A stretch of 64,000 nt of DNA from Marchantia polymorpha subsp. ruderalis. Taxonomy: Eukaryota; Streptophyta; Marchantiopsida; Marchantiales; Marchantiaceae. A model generated the notes under the pieces. It had not been told where the DNA came from. It saw only the letters and a program-made list of their open reading frames with translations, and did no database searches. Positions 44,501-55,400 of this stretch are shown piece after piece. Each line of letters begins with the position of its first letter. Position 1 is the stretch's first letter. The stretch covers positions 14,796,001 through 14,860,000 of the forward strand of contig AP031354.1 of the NCBI GenBank assembly GCA_037833965.1, given 5' to 3'. The translations under genes were made by a program, and so were the position numbers.

Positions 44501-47500
44501 CGAAGTGAATTTCTCGACCTGTCAAGGTTCAAAAGGTAGTTGCTCCAATGCTTCGATCACAAAGAGACCGTCCTTAGCAGTCACCAATACCTTGTGTCTC
44601 GGTTAGAGGTCATGCGGAATCAGCAAATGAGATGCCTTGTTATCAATATTCTATTATACTTCGTGAATTCAGGTTCGTTCAGCTGCAGTGAAGTCTCTTG
44701 CGACACTGGCAAATGGTTCCGCGAAGATGGCAATTGGTGCCTTAGAGCTGGTGGCTGATATGATAAATGATGATTCATATTTCGTTCGTCATCAAACCAT
44801 TCATGCCTTGACGAGCTTAGCTCGTGCAGACCGCCTCGTCTTTAATCAAGCACATCTTCACATGGTACTCCACTTATCAGGCAAGCTTTGTTCGCTAGAT
44901 TACATCATCCATGAAAGTAGATGTCCTTGCAATTGGTTCATGTCCTTCTGTTACAGATGGTGTAGTGACCTTCCTGTATTGCAAGCTGACAGCACTAGCT
45001 CGCAGAGACTCAATAAGAGTGACCAACTGGAACCTTACTTTCGTAGAAGCTGCTCTGGTTTGCTCTGATGAATGTAACTTTGGCAGTTTCTAGGCGTTTT
45101 AGAAGACTCAAGATCTGAAATTCGCAAAGCCGGTCATGATCTCCTATCAACTATCACACTTCCCAGTATATCAACGTTTCAAGTAACAATACGGGCAATT
45201 TTGACGAGCTTTGAGAAGCATCCGGAGGTACTTTCGTAATCCCATTATCTTTGTGTCGGACAGATATCTGATGGCAGAGATGAAAGCAGAAAACATATAT
45301 TGTCAACCCTGTGTACACTTGCAGCGGATTTGTAACCCAGTATGTTCAAAAGCTCAAATATATTCTCAGCAACCTTCTTGATGGTTTAGGCTTCTAACCT
45401 CCGAAATTCTTGTGAATGGTTCCTGGATTCCTGAAAAGGAACTATTTTGAATTATAGCCAGTAAGTTGTTAAATTTAAAACGTTAAATTGCTGTGTTGTT
45501 CTTGGTGAGTAAACTAGTTTTAGCACTTTTGCCACTCTAACCTTAGGGTATAAAGTAATTATGTGTTCAGTTCGAGAGTATTGTTCACCTTCAACTTTCA
45601 TTTACTTGTTCAATCATGAGACTGATTCCGTTATCAAACTGCTTTCATCGTAGATCCTCCAGAATTGCTGCTGTTTCTAAACGTTTCTGGATGATCCTTG
45701 TATGCCTTAACGAGCACTCTAGTTGCTGGAATCGCACTGCACTGTAGAACGTAATGATATATGTATCATTAACGGTAACGGTTTCGCTGTCTGTATGCAG
45801 GATGAAGAGAGTTTGTTTACTACTCTCGAGAAGTTGGGATTATCACATGCTGGCTACACTGAATGCATCATATCGGAGCTTCTGCAAGAGGTTTTATTTT
45901 TCTCCTCTGGCTGCTTTTATATGAATCATGAAACTTGGCAGCTCCGCACAACCAGCATCTATCGTAAGCTCTATTTGAAAAAGATTCCTTGTCTTATGGA
46001 CCAATATAAAGATTAGTTTCTTCACTCGTTGTTGACCCATCTCATTTAGCATATACGATTATAAGCCACTTGCTTTATGGCTACAGTATCGTCAATGCAA
46101 GTACGCACCTCACCTGATTCAACTTAGTAAAGATCACATAACTATTCATACGCATTATGAACTCGGTCACCCATAAGATCTCACTACAAGGAGCAACACC
46201 TCAGGACGAAATGCGATGGTATCATCCTAGTTTTAAAAGTAAAGCAATTTAAAAGCTCAAAGTAGCATGTCTGGTTCTTAGTATATTCTGCCTCCAGGTG
46301 AAGTGAAATTACTGGTAAAATTAATTTTTGGATGAAACCTGTAAGGTCGTTGTTTGCCCTCTTATCTAAGCAGTGAGTTGAAGAAAGTGATCTACTCTCA
46401 TCTGGCACATTTGTCCTTCCATCCATGCTTGTGTCCGCATCTGTTTGCACCTCTATTGCTTTAGCTGGATTGTGCGAGTCCTCTATGGTCGCGAGGCTAT
46501 GTCTTATGCAACTCTGTGAGCGTAGTTTCAGTAAAATTCTAGTTCCTTTATATCGGTGAGTGTTCAACATCGACATCATTTTGAAATATAGCCTTGCAGC
46601 ATTACGTTGAAATTAGTCGAATCTAATATGACTGTGGAGCCATAGGTCAAGTTGAGTTCTTACCGGTCATTGTGGTTTAGAGATATTCAATATTTAACCG
46701 ATAGGTATTGGTCAGAACATCGGAATCGGTCTATGTGGTGTGGGTTTATTACTTATTTCTCCAAATGATGTACTGATCTTCTTTCTCGCTTATCCTCTAC
46801 AATAGGATGGAAGTTGTTCGGCATGTGAGTAACACCCAGAGTCTAAGTCTTCATGTACATTGTTGTTGCAGCTAAGAGGGTTGCTGAACAAAGAACCAGG
46901 ACTTGATGATCCTCAGTGTATGGGGATTTTGGTTCTTCTTCTCGCAGCCGCATCGTCGAACGTGAAAATTATTTCTACAATTCCAACCCACATTCTGGCC
47001 CTTCCCAGGCTAGTAAGCCACAGACTCCGAACCAGTCTTCCTTCCTTAGTCGGACAGTCCATAGGCTTCAAGAGCTTGCGCTACACCTGGTTTTCGAAGA
47101 AGAGTTCATTGCTGACCGCATCGGACAGCAGTGAATTGAGAATCATGGATTTTGGTAAACAGCAGTTCGGCACATCATCTTATCATGATGTCTCCAACAA
47201 GGAAAGATCAAATGCTGCAGGCCCATATTCTGGAGGACATGCAGATTATGAGAGTTCGACTCTCATTAAGCCAATTCTTGAGCATAAGACGCTATTTTCA
47301 ACTGATCTGCACAGAAGGACTTGTCTAAGTCAGGCGGAAGTGGACGAGATTCTGATTTGTATACGGAATACTTTATCTATAGCTCTGAATTCAAGACACT
47401 TACTAGAAATTAGGGCCTTCGAGGACGTTCTTCAAAGACTCAGGTAAACAGTTTTTCGTCGAATAGTGTTGAAAGATGTTGAAATTTAGACGGCATCGGT

Positions 47501-48567
47501 TTGCTACTTTCTGTAAAAGTGGCAGCCAAACAGATATCATTGCCTCATGACAAGGTTTGTTGCTTTCAATCTTCAGTGGCTGCAGGAAAGAGTTGAACCT
47601 AATCAAGGGAAGGTGTTCGAGCCTAAATGGAGCAGTGACTTTCTCTAGTCTTTATCTCAATTGTCTCGAGGTGGTTGTACAGTTACAATCGAGCATTTCA
47701 ACACAAGGTGCATCTGTTGTAGTAGCTAGGAAGTCAGGATTGCCACACGACTTACTCCTGAAACTGGACTCGGGTGTCAAGTACCTTTTGTATCGGTTTC
47801 GGGGCTTGAGCTATGACCAGCTTTCTCAAGTTTATGAGCTTTACGCCCTTGTCTTCCTTTGGAAGCTCGTACTACATCCTAGTGAAGCTCTTGTCAATGA
47901 TGGGGCAACTTCCATGCCTCTTCAAGAGTTAGCCTCCATCGTAAGGGTGAGCAAGAAGACCTCAGAGGATGAAACCACTCCTCCTTCTTTCTTTCTCTCA
48001 GTGATAGAAGAGCAGCTCTTGGGTGAAGAAGGAAGCGCGAAGGGTACAAGTAAATGGAAATGTGCCCGAGAAGTCGCTCTCTCCTTCTGGCCTCGTGAAA
48101 TATCGGTCGTTGCTTCAAGCGAGGTATGGGCACACATGAAAGTACCCGGGCCTGACTTCGATCATCAAATTGAGTTCGTTCCTGGTCTTCCCTTGGGAAT
48201 CTCTGTAGATATTACTCTTCACAATGTTTCAGAAAGCTCAGCACTTTGGATACAGTTTGCCGTGGATAGCTCAGCAGTGCAATACAGATACTTAGACATG
48301 GGAGACAGCCAGGTTAGTTCAGCTTGTAACGTACGTCAGTTGACTATCGTCCTCCAGTTAGAGAACATGCAGGCCGGTGCGTCTTGCGTCTCTAGGATAT
48401 GCATCGTCTTGGAAGGATTGGAATATCAGGGAAATTATAAATCCTGTAGCAGTTGCCGAGGTCCAAAAGGATCTGTGGTGCCTCTTTGTAGCGAGAAAGA
48501 AGCTCATCTTGTGAACCTTCTAATAAAAGAGAGGAGCTCTAAGCTGGCTCCTCCAATTAGACGGTGA
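41545..48567 (+). CDS. INTS4: Integrator complex subunit 4 / SIEL-like HEAT protein
   Basis: The scaffold subunit of the Integrator module that cleaves snRNA and other nascent transcripts. The Arabidopsis relative is SIEL, a SHORT-ROOT partner. Eight exons, phases consistent, 1221 aa: 41545-42897, 43426-43494, 44159-44416, 44673-44864, 45087-45227, 45801-45890, 46872-47443, 47577-48567. Residues 1-100 are acidic/basic low-complexity with a possible NLS (SPTKRTRW). From about 190 to 640 are HEAT-type helical repeats (for example VRLRATQNISGRLGLV, VRSAAVKSLATLAN, IRKAGHDLLSTIT). Then GLDDPQCMGILVLLLAAA (the INTS4 motif after the HEAT array) and a C-terminal beta-type domain (IEFVPGLPLGISVDITLHNV). 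Longer than Arabidopsis SIEL (about 940 aa). Small exons may be missing in the larger introns, especially 45891-46871. Family call firm, exact model less so. Confidence 0.88.
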
Positions 48568-49869
48568 CTGACGTAAAGAATCATTTGCTGTGGCTGAAGT
48601 GATAATGGTTTGGTTTTGGATCAACGCCTGTGCTTGAAGATCCCAATTAACCATATGCATCGACAATGGTATTGTAAGCTTCTTTTGTATCGTAGTGCTC
48701 CCTTGGCAAAAAGAATGAATGCTTGTATTCTTTGATATTTGGAACTCTCTTGCAGCAGCTTGTTTGGATGTTTTCCACATGTATCACAAGCAGTCCCTGA
48801 TGTTTATATTGACTCTCGTCTATAGCTTGTCACCACACACTCTGGCGGAGTAACGAGTAGTAAGTAACGAGTAGGAGTAACGAGTAACTCTGGCAAGAGT
48901 ATCAACGCTAACTGTTGAACTCTGTAGACATCCCACATCACACTTGAATTGATATCACCTTGAGATGCCTTAAGGCTGACACCACCTGCACTTCTGGCAA
49001 TCCAGTAATCTAAAGGTGAATGCATCATTCAGAAAAATGAATGACTATATTCAAATTCCTATATTCTGATTCGCTTTGTATAGAGTACATGACTGATAAC
49101 TAAGCCCAAATTTTATTCAAGAGTGAAGGAATGTGGTAGTTAAAAAACCTAGATGTCGAATCTGATTTTTAGACTTTTCTCATTTTAAAAAGAGAGAGTT
49201 TTCAAACGATCAACTACCTCGTTTTCTGTTAACTACTCCTCAATGAGAATACAGCGTTGGGTCGTAATGTTCGGATTCTAACTACAAGCGTCGCAAGCTC
49301 TTCATTTTGTGTAACGAAATTCTCTTGAAATATTCATCAACCTTCTCTAACGAATGTCGGACTCGTCATTCAAGCTTCCGCACTAGAAGTATATTTTTAC
49401 TTTCAATTTGCTTATGTCTTGTCCACGATATTATCATGGATTCTTGGATTTGCCTACTCCAACCACATTTTCTCTCCGTCAGAACTTCAGCGATCTCCTA
49501 GTTACCTTTCTGTCCACCCTGCAATACTGCTTCACAAACAAGACACGACAAATTCAAAAGACAAAAATGTTGTGAATTACAGACAGTATGCTTTACTGAA
49601 GAGATAGCAACATTTAATAGTTGCGCACGTTAACATGCTGAGTGTAGTGATGCACTCAACCTAAACCTAAAACGTATTGCTTGGATCATCAAGAACTAAT
49701 CGAAATGATAAGAGGATAAGGTGAGCATCCTAATGCTAAAGTTAGCCTCTTCGAGACACTAAGAACGTCTTACAACACTGCCTCTCGAGGGGAACATTAG
49801 CATTACGATATGTTGGAGATATGTATATAGTCCTTCAGGACATATCTAGAAATAGAACTTGTTACAATA
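48568..49869. other. INTS4 3' flank and intergenic DNA
   Basis: No gene is supported. It contains the GAGTAACGAGTA repeat. The right end may include the (unrecognised) 3' LTR of the minus-strand copia element, which should lie just left of 49870. Confidence 0.4.
48848..48889 (+). repeat. Short imperfect repeat of GAGTAAC/GAGTA
   Basis: About four overlapping copies of AGTAACGAGTA-like units. Confidence 0.7.
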
Positions 49870-50282
49870 GATATTAGGTTGTAGCATTTGCTTGTACTTC
49901 AGCTAATGATTGTAAGCCAATCGAATCTCTATACTTTTCAAACTTATGGCGCGGTAGAGGCTTTGTGAGAAGATCCGCTTGATAGTCTTCTATATGTATG
50001 TAATGAAGTCAAATTTCCCCCTCTAGAACTTGTTCTCTCACAAAGTGATGCTTCCTCTCAATATGCTTTGTCTTTGCGTGAAACATAGGATTGTGAGAGA
50101 GTTTTACTGCACCTTGATTGTTACAAGATAAATGTAAACCAGCTGAGGTTGGAGTGTTGGCGTGCTTCAGTTCAGCTTGTATTTCAGAGTCGTGACATTT
50201 AATGGGAATGGAAGCTAGAGGATTGACTTGGAGTTTTGTCATCAATCGTTGCAGGTAAACGCCCTCCTTAGCTACCTCGGAC
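49870..50282 (-). pseudogene. Copia element, left piece: RNase H end
   Basis: The minus frame reads SEVAKEGVYLQRL, then NNQGAVKLSHNPMFHAKTKH and HHFVREQVLEGEI, the C-terminal half of Ty1/copia RNase H. It is followed by the usual tail (YIHIEDYQADLLTKPLPR in the next stretch, after an in-frame stop). The piece ends abruptly at the gypsy LTR. Its other part resumes at 58125. No copia LTR was recognised to the left. Confidence 0.85.
50279..50282 (+). other. Target-site duplication GGAC, left copy
   Basis: GGAC abuts the 5' LTR and again follows the 3' LTR (58125-58128). Removing the gypsy element and one GGAC restores an uninterrupted copia codon order across the junction, which supports these exact ends. 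Confidence 0.88.
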
Positions 50283-51132
50283 TGTAAGACCGGGTGTTGC
50301 ACATATGTACTAAGTCTTAGAAGTGGTCAAGGGAATAAGGATGATTAGCCAAGGCATAGCTAAGACTAGCTAGTTATGACTAAACTAGTTAGTTATAACT
50401 AAGTTTATCTAGTCATGACTAAGTTTAGCTACAATGTCTATAGTTGGCGGAATAATTAGCGGAGTTCTAGAAGAATGGAGTGAGCACTTCTATTTTGTCC
50501 TTTACAAGGAGTGAGCACTTCTATTTTGTCTTATACAAAAGTTCTAGATTCCAAGGGATTAGATATTTGACTAGAAGCTTGGATTTGATTGGTTTGACTA
50601 AATGTATGAAAGATGATTGGCTAGACTAAGTCTAATGTTGACTTAGTGGCTAGGAAGCTTGTAGAAGTTTAAAAGCTTCAAATGGCATGTCGCCACCTCA
50701 ACCTTGGATTCCAGAAGCTTCTAGAAGGTTTAGGTAGGCCAATGGCATGTTGCCACGTAGAGAAGGTTAGTCAAACTTACCTAGGTAAAAGTAAGTTAGG
50801 AGAAATTACCACATGTTAACTTCTCAAGTAGTATAAATAGAGAGGTAGAGTAGCACCTCTCAAGCAAGTTTGGAGAGTCATGTGTGAGGACTTGTTTCAG
50901 TAATGAAGGAGTGAAGTTTTTGAGTATCTTGGAGTATCGACGTGTGTTTGCATTTATGTGAAGAGGGTGATGTGAGGAGAGTTGTGTGTGAGTTGGAGTG
51001 ATACATGAGAGTTTGTAAGAGAAGGTGTTTGGGACATGAGTGAGAGTATGAATCTTAGTCTTCTAGAACCATGATGCGCTACCACAAAGCCATCAGAGGT
51101 AAACCTGAGTGAGAGTCAGCCCGGAGGTTGCA
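50283..51132 (+). repeat. 5' LTR (850 bp) of the gypsy element
   Basis: Begins TGTAAGACCGGG and ends GAGGTTGCA. U3 has several CTAGTTATGACTAA-like blocks at its left end and a 23-base unit (GGAGTGAGCACTTCTATTTTG TC split here) duplicated at 50477-50499 and 50508-50530. A TATA box (TATAAATA) lies at 50832-50839, so transcription probably starts near 50865. No mismatch to the 3' LTR was seen. Confidence 0.95.
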
Positions 51133-51136
51133 TTTT

Positions 51137-51153
51137 TGGTTCCGTTGCCGGGA
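51137..51153 (+). promoter_or_regulatory. Primer binding site, tRNA-Glu type
   Basis: Four bases after the LTR comes TGGTTCCGTTGCCGGGA, complementary to a tRNA 3' end of the form ...CGGCAACGGAACCA. From memory that end belongs to plant tRNA-Glu rather than the initiator tRNA-Met or tRNA-Asp often used by plant LTR elements. Confidence 0.75.
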
Positions 51154-51172
51154 CCTCAATCTAGAAGGCGGA

Positions 51173-51343
51173 ATGTTTAGGATTCGATTTCTAGCTCGAG
51201 AGAAAGTATCCATGAGGGATCACTTGGTGTTAACATTGGGGAATGAAAGAGCGGAGAGTGTGCTTGAGAGCGAAATTCCATTTGTTTATCCCATAGTCTC
51301 ATATGATAGCCTAGAAGTGATTTTGTATGTTTTGTTCACGTAA
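51173..51343 (+). CDS. Short leader ORF (56 aa), peptide repeat copy 1
   Basis: The first ATG after the primer site opens 56 codons. From the internal ATG at 51212, its last 43 codons (MRDHLVLTLGNERAESVLES, then an IPFV-YP core) match a second short frame at 52292-52420: both have MR, an L-G-ER A pattern, LE, IPFV, P, Y and a hydrophobic end before the stop. No known domain. It could be a separate small protein, the first exon of a spliced product (a GTAAAC donor overlaps the stop), or a relic. Confidence 0.4.
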   Translation: MFRIRFLAREKVSMRDHLVLTLGNERAESVLESEIPFVYPIVSYDSLEVILYVLFT

Positions 51344-51809
51344 ACATGTCTTTTTGAGAGAAAAGTGATCTTAGACACCGAAAAGTATTTTTGAAGGTAT
51401 TCTTCAAAGTTTTTATTGATTTTAGAGTGAAAGATAGAGAAAATTTACGTTTTTGTTTCAGGTCCAGATCATGTGTTAACAGAAAGATATGAGAGTTAGA
51501 AGTTGAGTGGGTTTTCACGGGTATCAAAAGTCTGCTCTCTGGAAAGTTTGTACAGAGTTGATTACTTTTTCTGTATTTCAATTTAGGCTTTGAAACTTCG
51601 TACGAGTGTGTATTGGAAGATAAGCTACGTTTGAGTCAAAATTTCACTGAGAGATCACGTCTAGAGACGAAGTTATGTTGATTTGAAGTTGAGGGGGTAC
51701 AAAAGCAAGATAACAAAGCAAAAGTTTTTGATTTCTTTATTCACAGTTTTCGTCAAGTAGATAGCGTTTCTGGGAGAGGTCTTTTGAGTGGTTTCTACCT
51801 TATGGGAAA

Positions 51810-52253
51810 ATGAGTGAACAAGAAGGTTGGAAGGTTAGGTTATCCAAAGTACCTCAAGGCTTGGATGTTATAGTGTCTTTAGACTCCAATACAAGAGAAT
51901 TCAAGGTGGAGTTTGAAGAAAGAGTAGTGAGTCAATCTCCAAGAGTCAAACGTGAAACTTGTTTTTATTGTGGAGAGGAGGGCCATAAGGTTGTCAATTG
52001 TTCCCTGCGGAACAAAGATAGAAGATTGAGGAGCAAGAGGAACTTGGGAGATTTGAAACTTCACTTGGGACCATCATCGCCACATGAATCCCAAAGCGCC
52101 ACCTTCTGTGACAATTGCGGAGTGATTGGGCTACCAGCGGGACACGAATGCAGCGGAGTGAAGGCACTTCTGGAATCACTTGTGGAAGGGTTTGACGGCA
52201 AGCTAAGTGCTGAAACAGAGAAAGTGACCTCAGCGGGTTCAAGCTCCAACTGA
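51810..52253 (+). CDS. Accessory zinc-knuckle ORF of the gypsy element
   Basis: A 147-aa frame with its own ATG lies upstream of gag-pol, in the same frame but separated by stops. At about residue 51 it has CFYCGEEGHKVVNC, a perfect CX2CX4HX4C knuckle of the kind found in retrotransposon gag or LINE ORF1 proteins and in cellular RNA-binding proteins. A second, irregular CDNC...GHEC cluster follows at about 99-113. gag-pol has its own knuckle, so this one is extra. It could be an RNA-binding accessory protein, a displaced gag part, or captured host or LINE sequence. Confidence 0.6.
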   Translation: MSEQEGWKVRLSKVPQGLDVIVSLDSNTREFKVEFEERVVSQSPRVKRETCFYCGEEGHKVVNCSLRNKDRRLRSKRNLGDLKLHLGPSSPHESQSATFCDNCGVIGLPAGHECSGVKALLESLVEGFDGKLSAETEKVTSAGSSSN

Positions 52254-52291
52254 AGATGGAGATCATCATTCGAATGATGGAGAAGATGATG

Positions 52292-52420
52292 ATGAGGGTA
52301 AGACTCATCGTATGCCTAGGAGAGGAGAGAGCTTTGGCTATCTTGGAACAACCAATTCCTTTTGTGTTTCCTTTGATGAATTACTCAAGGATGGAGTTAG
52401 TGTTGTTTATATTGTATTAG
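52292..52420 (+). CDS. Short ORF (42 aa), peptide repeat copy 2
   Basis: The frame MRVRLIVCLGEERALAILEQ... with IPFVFP core ends at TAG 52420, 31 bases before the A24 tract. It is in another frame than the zinc-knuckle ORF. It matches the short leader frame 51212-51343 at about 40% of positions by eye, with similar length and stop position, so the two are probably an ancient duplication flanking the knuckle ORF. Confidence 0.4.
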   Translation: MRVRLIVCLGEERALAILEQPIPFVFPLMNYSRMELVLFILY

Positions 52421-52450
52421 GAAGCCCCATATAAATTTCCAATAGAAAAG

Positions 52451-52474
52451 AAAAAAAAAAAAAAAAAAAAAAAA
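52451..52474 (+). repeat. A24 tract before gag
   Basis: Twenty-four adenines (preceded by AAAAG) lie 10 bases before the gag-pol ATG, on the coding strand. They resemble an integrated poly(A) tail or an expanded A-run. Confidence 0.95.
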
Positions 52475-52484
52475 TTAGTTGGAA

Positions 52485-55400
52485 ATGGGGAAGCTTCCGG
52501 TATTTTATGGGAGGGAGAATGAGGATGTAGAAGCTTTTGTTAGGGACTTCAAGAGGGCTTGCATAGGAAACAATGAGAGGAAGAAAGACGAGTGGGCTAT
52601 GCTTTTGCCGGATTTCTTGGAGGATTCTGCTCTCAAGTGGTACAAGGAGTACAAGAGGGAGCATTCGGAGGACGACACGTGGGAGACATTAACGGAGAAC
52701 CTGATCGAAAACTTTCTTCCCAGTGAAAGTTATGAAAAGTTGATGTGTGAGGTCACCTTCTTGAAACAAGGAGAGAACGAGAAGGTGAGGACCTATGTGG
52801 AGAGAACCGAGAAGTTGGAATCTAGATTCCACGTGGTGTTGAGGAAGGGCGGAGACGAAGTGGATGCTACAATGGTGGGGATAAGGGCGATGCTCATGAA
52901 GAACTTCGTTGGAGGTTTGAGACCAGAGATTCGAAGTAAGGTGAGATACGAGAAGCCCTCTTCTAAGGCTGAAGCCATTCGAATTGCTATTAGAATGGAG
53001 GAGAGCTTAGAAGATGATGATTCTAGCTTGGTGGCTAGAGAAGTAGCTCCACCGGTTGTAGGAAGGTCTATTGTTTCAAACACTTCTACTTCATCCACGA
53101 TAGCGAATCCTAGTGTGGATTTTCAAAATGAGTTGAAATCTATCACGGAGACTCTAGCAGATCTCAAGATCAATGTAGTACAGTTGTGGGAGAAGAGGAA
53201 TCAGAACGTAGTAGGAGGCTCTAGGGGGTATGGAAATTATCCTCCAAGAGGAAATCCACCTTCAGGAAACTTTGCGGTTTCTTGCTTTTCTTGTGGAGGT
53301 CCTCATTTTCAGAGGAATTGTCCTAACCCTCGACAACATGATGGAGTTCGGCACAACAACAATGCACCGGCCACGCAACAAGCCAAGGATAAGGGAGTAG
53401 CATCCATTGATGTATTCCCTCATCAATGCACTTTTGAGAAAGGGGAGAGCTCAAAATCGAAAGTGGATATCCTTGCTCATGAGAAGAAGCGGGCCCGATT
53501 TGCGGACGAGTCGATTTTCATGGAGGACACGCCAAGTCGAAGTACACGGTCAAGTGGAGTGAGTCAACCAAGAGTACCAAGGAAGAAGTTGGGCATGGAT
53601 GACTTTTCCATTTCATCTTCTCAAGCTAAGTATGACGTGGTGGAGGATGTAGGAAATCAGAAGGCCAATATAACAGTTGGTCAGCTGATTGCCTTGAATC
53701 CAGCCATTCGGAAGGAGTTAAGAGGAGGTCTTATCTCCACAAGGACCAAGAAGCGGAAATCTAAGGGGAAGGCTCACATGACCAATGTGGGAGTTGGGGT
53801 GGTGGATGCGGCTGCTTCGGAGGTATGTACACATGCTTCAAAGATCGAAGTGAGGATCAATGGACATGATGTATCAGATGTGTTGGTTGATGGTGGATCG
53901 GCTGTGAATGCCATGTCTGAGAGGTTGATGCAGAAGTTGGGTATGCAACCTTCTAGACCTTCTAGCATAATTGTTGGTATGGCCAACAAACAGAAGGTAA
54001 GACCACTGGGGGTGGTAGACAAAGTTGTGGTTAGTGTGAGGGGAGTGCAAACTTTGCTTTCCTTCCAAATTCTCAAGGAAGCTAGCTACGACTTGCTGTT
54101 GGGACGTCCTTGGTTGAGGGCGGTAAGGACTACGGACCGATGGCACAAGGGCTATTTGAGGATAGGCCCAAAGAACCATCGAGTTAAGGTTCCTTTGACG
54201 AGAGGAGGGGAATCCACCACTGACTCAGATAGACCAACTGACGAGTATTGGGAATCTGAGAGTGAAGAGAGTGGTAGCTTTTCAGAAGTTGACACAGACA
54301 TCTCAACTTCTGATCAAGAAACATCATCGGAGTACTCTTCTGATGATAATGTTCAAGTACAAGTCATTGCTGCCATGGAGTTGTTGCCTAGGCCTGGAGT
54401 GAAGAAAGATCCTGACAAAGTGGAGATGAGCGAAGAGGAGGTGTGTCGACGACTGTCCACTCTCAGGTTTGGTCCCAAGGTTACCAAGGAGGAAAAGGCA
54501 AAGTTTCTGGATATATTTCGCAAATATATTCATGTTTTTGCCTTTAGTTACAAGGATCTTAAGCATGTGACGTTGGAGACTCATCGCATCGAGTTGGAGG
54601 AGAAAGCTCGTCCTATTCGGCAAAAGCAACGCCGAATAAATCCACCTACGGCTCTTGTGGTGAAGGAGGAGATCGACAAGCTCAAGGAGGCTGGCTTCAT
54701 CTACGAGGTAGAAAATTCTGAATGGGTGTCTCCAATTGTGATAGTGAAGAAGAAGAATGGTAAGCTACGAGTGTGCGTAGATTACAAAAAGTTGAATGCT
54801 GTCACAAAGAAAGACTACTATCCCTTGCCTTTCATAGATGAGATTCTAGAGGAGGTTGCTGGCCATGAGTGGTATAGTTTTGGAGATGGTTATAGTGGCT
54901 ATAACCAAATCCAAATTGCCTTAGAAGACCAACTCAAAACAACTTTTACTACTCCATGGGGAACCTTCGCTTTTAGAGTGATGCCGTTTGGTCTATGTAA
55001 TGCTCCTGCCACTTTTCAAAGGTTCATGAATAGAGTGTTTGAACCTTTCATTGGAAAGTTTGTAAGGGATTTCATAGATGATTTTTGTGTTTACGGGAGG
55101 AAAGCGGATCATTTTGATCATTTGATCAAAATACTTCAACGGCTGGAGGAAGCTAAGGCTTCACTCAATCCAGAAAAATGCATTTTTGGATGTGAGGAAG
55201 GCCTATTGTTGGGGCATATCATCTCCAAGAATGGTATAGCGGTGGACCCAGAGAAGGTGACACGGATCATGGAGTTACCTTTTCCGGCGACTTTAACCAA
55301 GTTGAGGCAATTCCTTGGTATGGTGGGGTACTATCGACGGTTCATCTTGTCCTTCTCCAACAAAGCTCATGCCTTGACGAATTACATGAAGAAGGGAGTG

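Noticed and set aside
46916..47134. 72-codon plus frame inside INTS4 exon 7
   Set aside because: It is an alternate frame of the exon. The other frame carries the INTS4 motif and joins in phase on both sides.
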